Translations under genes and position numbers: made by a program
Part shown: positions 39,992 to 45,821 of the stretch, piece after piece
Layout: each line of letters begins with the position of its first letter
Numbering within the stretch: position 1 is the first letter of the stretch
The notes under the pieces: generated by a model
The model's input: the letters and a program-made list of their open reading frames with translations, nothing else
What the model was told of the DNA's origin: nothing
Databases searched by the model: none
Assembly (NCBI RefSeq): GCF_017876405.1
Contig: NZ_JAGINW010000001.1
Location: 9,685,203 to 9,749,202 of the forward strand
DNA: 64,000 nt
Direction of reading: 5' to 3'
From: Kibdelosporangium banguiense
GTDB lineage: Bacteria; Actinomycetota; Actinomycetes; Mycobacteriales; Pseudonocardiaceae

Positions 39992-40473
39992 CTGGCACCC
40001 GCGGCACGAGACTCGACGAACTCGCGAAGCTGCTCGACGGCTCTCGCCGGCCGGTCCACATCGACCGGGAACACCGCATCGTAGCCGTGCGCGAGCAAGT
40101 CCTGGCACAGACCGGGATCGGCGTCGCCGCGTGTGCCGAACCTGCCGCCGATGACGACGATCAGTCCGGCCAGCGCGGGGTCGGCACGCAGCGCGTGGAT
40201 CACCCGGGCCCCGTCCACCTGCCCGTGCCCATTGACCGTGCTGAGCACGACGTAGTCCGGGCGCTCGGCCCGGCAGGTGCTCAACAGCAGGTGCACCGGA
40301 ACACACGAACCCAGGTTGACGACCTCGTGTCCCATTTCTTCGATGAGCAACTGCAGAACGACCAGGTTCCAGGTATGAGAGTCGGTCGGCATGCTGGACA
40401 CCAGAAATCTCAGCCGGCCACCGCGGGCCGGGGCTGCGGCGCACTTCCTGTTGTCCAGCTTGAGTTTCCCCAC
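39988..40473 (-). CDS. glmS: glutamate mutase sigma (B12-binding) subunit
   Basis: The start is taken as the GTG at 40473 rather than the TTG at 40506, because the family alignment begins close to VGKLKLD. The 161-residue product has the B12-binding Rossmann-like fold: LRFLVSSMPTDSHTWNLVVL, EEMGHEVVNLGSCVPVHLLL, YVVLSTVNGHGQVDGARVI and VVIGGRFGTRGD. The DxHxxG cobalt-binding motif reads Asp-Ser-His-Thr-Trp-Asn: the cobalt-ligand His is present but the final Gly is replaced. It is the first gene of the minus-strand operon and lies 98 bases from the divergent LOG-like gene. Confidence 0.88.
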   Translation of the reverse strand: MGKLKLDNRKCAAAPARGGRLRFLVSSMPTDSHTWNLVVLQLLIEEMGHEVVNLGSCVPVHLLLSTCRAERPDYVVLSTVNGHGQVDGARVIHALRADPALAGLIVVIGGRFGTRGDADPGLCQDLLAHGYDAVFPVDVDRPARAVEQLREFVESRAAGAR

Positions 40474-40497
40474 GTGTCCAGTGTCGGCACACGGGTA

Positions 40498-40522
40498 TCG
40501 AAACAATATCCGTTCGTTTCGA
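40498..40522. promoter_or_regulatory. short inverted repeat in divergent promoter region
   Basis: TCGAAAC at 40498-40504 and GTTTCGA at 40516-40522 face each other in the gap between the mutase operon and the LOG-like gene. Further TCGATA/TCGATAA repeats follow at 40541-40558. The pattern could be a SARP or other activator site. It is weak on its own. Confidence 0.35.
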
Positions 40523-40571
40523 ATATCGGCTCGATAATGCGTCGATAAGCGCGCCGCGTTTCATCCGGCCC

Positions 40572-41159
40572 ATGCGACTGGACAGGCGTCGGTTCCGAGT
40601 CGGTTTGCTGTGCGGAGCGACGGCCGGTGCGCGCATGGCCTATCTGGAATTCACCAGGGACCTGTGCGTGGGGCTCGTCCAGGCGGACGTCGTGCTTGTG
40701 CACAGCGGCATTCCGGTCGGAATGACCGCAGCCGCGGTGCAGGCGGCTGTCGCGGCCGGCGGTCAGGTCATTTGCGTTGTGCCGCATATGGCGCTGCGTT
40801 CCGGCACAGAAGGCGCCCGCGGGTGCGAAGTGCACGTCACGCGTTCCACGGACGGCTGCCGCCAGCTGGTACGCCGGCTCGCGGATGGTTTCATCGTGCT
40901 GCCCGGCGGCCTGAGCACCTTCGACCAGCTGGGTGACCTTGCCACATCGGGGAATCCCGCCGGCGTGGCCAAACCGGTCGTCCTGGCCAATCAGGGCGGT
41001 TTCTTCGACCCGTTGGTGGCCCAGCTCGACCGGGCGCTGGCCGAGGACTTCGTCACCGTGGCCGAGCGGAGCACGATCAAGGTGGTGGACACTGTGGACG
41101 GTGTGCTGTCACGCCTCGGCGCGATCACTGGTGAAACGGCGGTATATCAGCCTCGGTGA
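40572..41159 (+). CDS. LOG-family-like protein with degenerate active site
   Basis: The 195-residue protein has the Rossmann fold of the LOG/TIGR00730 family: RVGLLCGATAGARMAYLEF, VVLVHSGIPVGMTAAAVQAA, QVICVVPHMALRSG and ADGFIVLPGGLSTFDQLGDL. In active LOG enzymes the signature is PGGxGTxxE; here it reads PGGLSTFDQ, so the second Gly and the catalytic Glu are lost. The earlier conserved GGGxxGLMG is HSGIPVGM, and the Arg of the substrate pocket is not seen. It may be a non-catalytic paralogue or bind a nucleotide without cleaving it. It converges on a LOG gene with an intact motif, 11 bases between stops. Confidence 0.75.
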   Translation: MRLDRRRFRVGLLCGATAGARMAYLEFTRDLCVGLVQADVVLVHSGIPVGMTAAAVQAAVAAGGQVICVVPHMALRSGTEGARGCEVHVTRSTDGCRQLVRRLADGFIVLPGGLSTFDQLGDLATSGNPAGVAKPVVLANQGGFFDPLVAQLDRALAEDFVTVAERSTIKVVDTVDGVLSRLGAITGETAVYQPR

Positions 41160-41170
41160 CGGACCGGCTG

Positions 41171-41743
41171 TCAGGAACCTACCGGGACACCCGCCTGCCC
41201 GACGACGGCCATGGTGGCGGCCACTGTGTCAACTATGGACAGTAGTTGCCGGTCGTCCGGCGAGATGAATCCCTCGCAGGTGGCTTGTTCGACCATGCCG
41301 AGCAGGGGGTCGAAATAGCCTGCCAGGTTCAGCACGACGATCGATTTGCGGTGCAGGCCTATCTTGCGCCAGGTCAGGATTTCGAACAACTCGTCGAGCG
41401 TGCCGAAACCACCGGGCAGCGCGATGAACGAGTCGGCCAGGCCGTACATCATCGACTTGCGCTCGTGCATGGTCTCCACGAGGTGGCACTCGTCGATGTC
41501 CGTCTTGACCGGATCGTGCTGGGTCAGATGGCGCGGGATCACCCCGATGACATGCCCGCCGGAGCGGAGCACCGCGCCGGCCACCTCTCCCATGAGTCCA
41601 TCGGCGCTTCCGCCGTACACCAGATCGACACCGCTGCTGCCGAGCGCGGTGCCCAGCTCCCGCGCACTGTCGAGAAAGTCAGGGCGGTGGCCTGGTTTCG
41701 CGCCACAGAACACCCCGACCCGACGGGCAGGCTCAGCTGACAT
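41171..41743 (-). CDS. LOG-family nucleoside 5'-monophosphate phosphoribohydrolase
   Basis: The ATG at 41743 has AAGGAG nine bases upstream. The 190-residue product has the intact LOG signature: VGVFCGAKPGHRPDFLDSAR, DLVYGGSADGLMGEVAGAVL, VIGVIPRHL, ETMHERKSMM and SFIALPGGFGTLDELFEIL (PGGxGTxxE). Such enzymes release a free base from a nucleoside monophosphate (AMP or cytokinin nucleotides, and others). Within this cluster it is 14 bases downstream of a carrier-protein gene and appears in the same transcript as the carbamoyl hydrolase. A role in supplying a base-derived building block, or simple nucleotide recycling, is possible. Confidence 0.85.
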   Translation of the reverse strand: MSAEPARRVGVFCGAKPGHRPDFLDSARELGTALGSSGVDLVYGGSADGLMGEVAGAVLRSGGHVIGVIPRHLTQHDPVKTDIDECHLVETMHERKSMMYGLADSFIALPGGFGTLDELFEILTWRKIGLHRKSIVVLNLAGYFDPLLGMVEQATCEGFISPDDRQLLSIVDTVAATMAVVGQAGVPVGS

Positions 41744-41756
41744 CACTCGCACTCCT

Positions 41757-42008
41757 TTACGCCGGCTGCTCGGCGAGACGGGTGATCGCCACCACGAACT
41801 CACCGAACACGGGGTGGTCGAACAACACCCGCAGGGGCAGCCGGACCGCGATGTGGGGCTGCAGGCGGGACATCACCCGCGCGCCGGCCACCGAATGGCC
41901 GCCCAGCTCGAAGAAATTGTCCACATAGGACGGTCCGGGGCAGCGCAGTACGTCCCGCCACGCCTGTCCGGCCAGTTCCGTCAGGGCCTCGCCGTCGCCC
42001 GGGTTCAT
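41757..42008 (-). CDS. free-standing peptidyl carrier protein
   Basis: The 83-residue protein contains VDNFFELGGHSVAGARVMSR, the 4'-phosphopantetheine attachment motif (Ser in GGHSV), and helix phrases LAGQAWRDVL and FDHPVFGEFVVAI typical of NRPS carrier domains. It has no attached domains. It begins four bases after the stop of the carbamoyl hydrolase, so the two are co-translated. A free carrier protein in an NRPS cluster usually holds an amino acid while it is modified or before it is passed on in trans. No dedicated adenylation enzyme lies next to it; the AsnRS-like protein or an A domain could load it. Confidence 0.88.
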   Translation of the reverse strand: MNPGDGEALTELAGQAWRDVLRCPGPSYVDNFFELGGHSVAGARVMSRLQPHIAVRLPLRVLFDHPVFGEFVVAITRLAEQPA

Positions 42009-42012
42009 GACA

Positions 42013-43302
42013 TCACCATCTTTCCGTCACCAGCCGCAGGGCCGCGTGCAGGAGGGTGTCGGCCCCGGCGACCAGCAGATCGTCGTCGGTGTGCTCCTGC
42101 GGCGCGTGGCTGATGCCGCCCCGGCTCGGCACGAACACCATCCCGATGGGTGCCGACCGCGCGACAATCTGCGCGTCGTGTCCCGCGCCGCTGAACATCT
42201 CCAGGTGTGTGAGCCCGAGATCGTCCGCCGCGGTGGCGACCGCCTCGCGCAGCCGGTGATCGGTCTGGGTCGGCCGGGTCACCGGACGCAGGTCCATGTC
42301 GATCCTGGTGCCGGTCGCCGAGCCGAGCGCCGACAACTCGGCGACGAGCGCACGTTCGGCTGCACGCAGGCGTTCCGCCCGCCCGTCCCTGATCTCGGCG
42401 GTGAGCCGGACCATGCCGGGGATGACGTTGGTGACGTTGGGCTCGCCGTCGAGGCAGCCGACGGTGCTGACCGCACACAGTCCGCGGGTGGTGGCCAGCC
42501 GCTGTACCGCGAGCACCACTTGCGCCGCGGCCACCAACGCGTCTCTGCGCAGCGACATCGGCGTGGTGCCGGCATGTCCCTGCACTCCCTGCACGGTGAT
42601 GTCGATGATGGTGCGCCCGGTGATCGCCTCGACGACCCCGATCGGGATGTTCCGGTCCTCCAGCACCGGTCCCTGCTCGATGTGCAGTTCGAGGTAACCG
42701 GCGATCGACCCGTCCGGCCAAGCGGCCGCCTCGATCATGTCGAGGTCACCACCGGCCGCACGCAGTGCTGTGGACAGCGCCGTGCCGTCGCGGTCGGTCA
42801 TCGTGGTCGCGCAGGCGATGTCCAGCTGACCGGTCAGGCCCAGCGAACCGAAGAACGGGTAGGGGAAGCGGGCGCCTTCCTCGTTGCTGAACGCCACCGC
42901 GACCGGCTCGTACGCCGATTCCATCCCTTGCCGCGCCAGAACGCGCACCACCTCGCACGCGGCGACGACACCGTATGTACCGTCCAGCCGGCCGCCATGC
43001 ACCACAGTGTCCACATGGGACCCAAGCAGCAGCACGGGCTTGGCCGGATCCGCCTCACGCCTGCGCACGATCAGGTTGCCGGCCGGGTCAGTCCGGGCGG
43101 CCAGGCCCTCGCGGCGATACCGCTCGGCCAGGTACGCCCGGGCCTGTGCCTCCTCGGGGCCCAGACCGGTTCTGGTGATGCCCGCTCCCGTCCGGGCGCC
43201 GATCCGGGAGATCTCCGCCAGGACGCTGAGCAGCTGGGCACTGTCGACGTGCGGAGCGTCGTCGGTCGGCCGCGCCAGACTCCGGTTCGTGGGCGCGCTC
43301 AT
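42013..43302 (-). CDS. M20-family N-carbamoyl-amino-acid hydrolase
   Basis: The 429-residue protein follows the AllC/HyuC/beta-ureidopropionase subfamily: GNLIVRRREADPAKPVLLLG, SHVDTVVHGGRLDGTYGVVA (metal-binding His and Asp), AFSNEEGARFPYPFFGS (general base Glu and metal Glu), GYLELHIEQGPVLEDRNIPI (metal His), GHAGTTPMSLRRDAL, MFSGAGHDAQIVA and SRGGISHAPQEHT (last metal His). It hydrolyses N-carbamoyl groups from amino acids or ureidoglycolate-like acids. Its ATG overlaps the stop of the small upstream gene, and the carrier protein follows immediately. It may release an amino acid from a ureido precursor or act on a carrier-bound intermediate. Confidence 0.9.
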   Translation of the reverse strand: MSAPTNRSLARPTDDAPHVDSAQLLSVLAEISRIGARTGAGITRTGLGPEEAQARAYLAERYRREGLAARTDPAGNLIVRRREADPAKPVLLLGSHVDTVVHGGRLDGTYGVVAACEVVRVLARQGMESAYEPVAVAFSNEEGARFPYPFFGSLGLTGQLDIACATTMTDRDGTALSTALRAAGGDLDMIEAAAWPDGSIAGYLELHIEQGPVLEDRNIPIGVVEAITGRTIIDITVQGVQGHAGTTPMSLRRDALVAAAQVVLAVQRLATTRGLCAVSTVGCLDGEPNVTNVIPGMVRLTAEIRDGRAERLRAAERALVAELSALGSATGTRIDMDLRPVTRPTQTDHRLREAVATAADDLGLTHLEMFSGAGHDAQIVARSAPIGMVFVPSRGGISHAPQEHTDDDLLVAGADTLLHAALRLVTERW

Positions 43303-43505
43303 GACAGACCTGCCTCGGCGTGTGTCTTCTCCCGGATGCCGATGAATGCGCTGGCGTCGGGCATGCCGATCTCCTGCCTGACAAATGTCTCGTAAAACGC
43401 TGGGTCGGTCCGCGCGGACATACGCTCAGGAAAACTTGTCAGGTTATCTGTTTCGTATTCGTTCGCGATCGTCTGGATAATTCTCGAACACAGTGTTGAC
43501 GGCAT
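43299..43505 (-). CDS. small hypothetical protein coupled to carbamoyl hydrolase
   Basis: A 68-codon frame begins at the ATG at 43505; an internal ATG at 43421 would give 40 residues. Its stop overlaps the hydrolase start (ATGA), strong evidence that it is translated. The C-terminal part (FYETFVRQEIGMPDASAFIG) looks like a genuine small protein, but no family was recognised. It could be a small partner protein or the first residues of a lost larger gene. A leader-peptide role for a RiPP was considered, but no modifying enzyme is nearby. Confidence 0.6.
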   Translation of the reverse strand: MPSTLCSRIIQTIANEYETDNLTSFPERMSARTDPAFYETFVRQEIGMPDASAFIGIREKTHAEAGLS

Positions 43506-43563
43506 CGTGCCGAATGTGCTGATGTTTCGAGGTCGGCATTAGCTCGACGGAAAAGAGGATTTC
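43506..43563. promoter_or_regulatory. divergent promoter region of the biosynthetic operons
   Basis: A 58-base gap separates the leftward hydrolase/carrier/LOG transcript from the rightward exporter/kinase/NRPS transcript. Both promoters must overlap here or lie in the flanking coding ends. AAGAGG precedes the exporter gene. No clear palindrome was seen. Confidence 0.5.
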
Positions 43564-44838
43564 ATGGGAACGGCGTGGAATCTCATCGTGCGTAACCGGA
43601 ACTATCGGCTGCTGCTGAGCGCCAGCCTGATCTCGCTGAGCGGTGACTGGATCTTCAGCATCGGCATGATGTTCTCCGTCTACGCGCTGACCGGATCGGC
43701 GCTGGCCTCCGGTGCGATCGTGTTCACCGCCCTGCTGCCCCATTTCCTGCTCGGCTCGGTGGCCGGTGTGTTCGCCGACCGGTGGGACCGCAGGACCACC
43801 ATGGTGGTCGCGAACGCGTCGCTCGCCGTCTCGCTGCTGCCCATGCTGTTCGTGCAAGGCACCGGGCAGCTCTGGATCGTCTATCTGACCGTCGCGGCGC
43901 AGAACTCGATCACCCAGCTCTTCACTTCCGCCGAGGCGGCGTTCGTGCCCACCATCGTCCCATCGGACCAGCTGGTCGTGGCCAACGCGCTCAACGGGCA
44001 GAACAACCAGGTCTCCCGGCTGGTCGGGTCCGCGCTGGGTGGGCTGCTCGCGCTCGCCGGCGGGATCATCACCGTCACGCTCGTGAACATCGCGAGCTAC
44101 GCCGTCGCGACCGCGCTGATCGCATGGATCCCGGCCGGCACCGGGGCCAGGCAGGACGGCGGTACCGAACCGGGTACGTCCGGTGGGATGCGGCGGACCT
44201 GGCGCGAATGGGTCGACGGGGTCCGGCTGTGCGGCCGCGACGCCGACCTGTCCGCCCTGCTCACCTACCGAGTGATGTCGCGCTTCGGCGAGGGCGTGCT
44301 CAGCGCGCTGTTCGCGCCGTTCGTCATCGGTGTCATCGGGGCGAGTGGCGCTGAGTTCGGTGCCGTCAACGGGATCCAGGCCGTCGGCGGGCTCGTGGGC
44401 GGGGTCGCCATCGCGGCGTTCGCCGCCCGGATGAAGCCGGCCGAGCTACTCGGGTACGGCGCCATGGTGTTCGGCGTGTTCGCCCTGCTGTTCGCGCTCT
44501 ATCCGCTCGCGCTGCCCGGGATGTGGCCGGCCTTCGCGCTGCTCGCGATCGTCGGGCTTCCCCTGGCCGCGCTGAACGCCGGTTTCTTCACCCTGCTGCA
44601 GCTGCGGGCGCCAGAGGACTACCGCGGCCGCGTGTTCGGCGCGATCTCCGCGGCGGCCGCGGCGGCGACGCTCTTGGGCACTGTGGTCGCCAGCACGCTG
44701 GCCACCACGGTCGGCGTACTCCCACTCGTCGCCGTCCAGGGCGTCATCCACATCGTCGCCGGCCCGCTGGTGCTCGCCCGGCTGCGGCGGGCCGCCGCCG
44801 CAGCCGCGCCAGTCGCCACCACGGCAGGCCGGCCGTGA
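43564..44838 (+). CDS. MFS exporter (EntS/MFS_3-like)
   Basis: The 424-residue protein has 10-12 hydrophobic helices. N-terminal NYRLLLSASLISLSGDWIFS and the MFS loop-2 signature GVFADRWDRRTTMVVAN (GxxxDRxxRR) are the pattern of EntS-type siderophore/macrolide exporters. FVPTIVPSDQLVVANALNGQ is also typical of this subfamily. It is the first gene of the rightward operon, and the kinase gene overlaps its stop. The likely role is export of the finished peptide, giving self-protection. Confidence 0.9.
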   Translation: MGTAWNLIVRNRNYRLLLSASLISLSGDWIFSIGMMFSVYALTGSALASGAIVFTALLPHFLLGSVAGVFADRWDRRTTMVVANASLAVSLLPMLFVQGTGQLWIVYLTVAAQNSITQLFTSAEAAFVPTIVPSDQLVVANALNGQNNQVSRLVGSALGGLLALAGGIITVTLVNIASYAVATALIAWIPAGTGARQDGGTEPGTSGGMRRTWREWVDGVRLCGRDADLSALLTYRVMSRFGEGVLSALFAPFVIGVIGASGAEFGAVNGIQAVGGLVGGVAIAAFAARMKPAELLGYGAMVFGVFALLFALYPLALPGMWPAFALLAIVGLPLAALNAGFFTLLQLRAPEDYRGRVFGAISAAAAAATLLGTVVASTLATTVGVLPLVAVQGVIHIVAGPLVLARLRRAAAAAAPVATTAGRP

Positions 44839-45797
44839 CATTTCCGGCGTCGACCTCGCGGTCGGCTCAGGCTGCGAGCGAGGCGGAACAATCCGGCGTA
44901 CGCCACGGCGTGGGCATCTCGTTCGGCACCTTCGGCGAGCTGCTGCAGGGCGCGCTTCCCGGGCTGGACCAGGACTTCCTGGTGACCCTGCCGATCCTGC
45001 GCCGGTCGACGGCCCGGCTCACCCTGCTGCCGGGCACCGGCGAGTTGCGGGTACAACCGGAACACAAGCACAAGTCGCTGCGGATCGCCCGGTCGGTCCT
45101 GGCCTGCCACGGGATGGCCCCGAGCGGACGGCTGGTGGTCACCAGCCAGCTCCCCGAGGGCAAAGGAATGGCCAGCTCGTCCGCTGACCTGATCGCGACG
45201 ATCCGGGCCACCGGCCGGGCCATCGGGCGCCGGGTCACGCCGCGCACCGCCGAGGCGTTCCTGCGCCCGATCGAGCCGACCGACGGACTCATGTACCGCG
45301 ACGTAGTGGCCTTCTACCACCGCAGGGTGGAGCTGTACCGCTGCCTCACCGCGCCGCCCGCGCTGACCATCGTGGGGGTGGACGAGGGCGGCCAGGTGGA
45401 CACGGTGAGCTTCAACGCGACCCGTCCGCCGATCACCGCGGGCGAGCAGCGGGAGTACTCCCGGTTGCTCGACCTGCTGGCGGTGGCGCTGGCCGGGGGC
45501 GATCTGGCCACGGTCGGCCAGGTGGCGACCAGGAGCGCGCAGATGAACCAGGCCCGTTGTCCCAAGCGATATCTCGACCGGCTGCGCCACGTGTGCCGGC
45601 AGGTCGGCGGGCTCGGTGTCGTCGTCGCGCACAGCGGCACCGTGCTCGGAATTCTGATATCGAACGACGACCCCGGCTACGCGGGAAAGATCGCCGACGC
45701 GAAAACCGCGTGCCACGAGCTGGCCGGCAACGTGTCGATCGACTACACAGCCGATCCGATTTCGGTGCTCCGGCGTACCCGGATATCTGTTGGATAG
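44835..45797 (+). CDS. GHMP-family kinase, L-threonine-kinase-like
   Basis: The GTG at 44835 overlaps the exporter stop. The 320-residue product has the GHMP signatures: GISFGTFGELLQGALPGLDQ near the N-terminus (as in PduX/BluE L-threonine kinases) and the ATP-binding loop LPEGKGMASSSADLIATIRA. In the C-terminal half GGLGVVVAHSGTVLGILISN is the third motif. PduX makes L-threonine O-3-phosphate for the aminopropanol arm of cobalamin. Two roles are possible: supplying phosphothreonine for adenosylcobalamin, which the cluster's glutamate mutase needs, or phosphorylating a Thr/Ser-type amino acid on the way to a diamino or dehydro building block. It lies 24 bases before the NRPS. Confidence 0.82.
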   Translation: MTFPASTSRSAQAASEAEQSGVRHGVGISFGTFGELLQGALPGLDQDFLVTLPILRRSTARLTLLPGTGELRVQPEHKHKSLRIARSVLACHGMAPSGRLVVTSQLPEGKGMASSSADLIATIRATGRAIGRRVTPRTAEAFLRPIEPTDGLMYRDVVAFYHRRVELYRCLTAPPALTIVGVDEGGQVDTVSFNATRPPITAGEQREYSRLLDLLAVALAGGDLATVGQVATRSAQMNQARCPKRYLDRLRHVCRQVGGLGVVVAHSGTVLGILISNDDPGYAGKIADAKTACHELAGNVSIDYTADPISVLRRTRISVG

Positions 45798-45821
45798 GCC
45801 GCCAATACCGGAAAGCAGAGC

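Noticed and set aside
43299..43505. Possible RiPP precursor peptide
   Set aside because: Small and translationally coupled, but no RiPP-modifying enzyme, leader/core pattern or protease lies nearby; a partner of the hydrolase is simpler.
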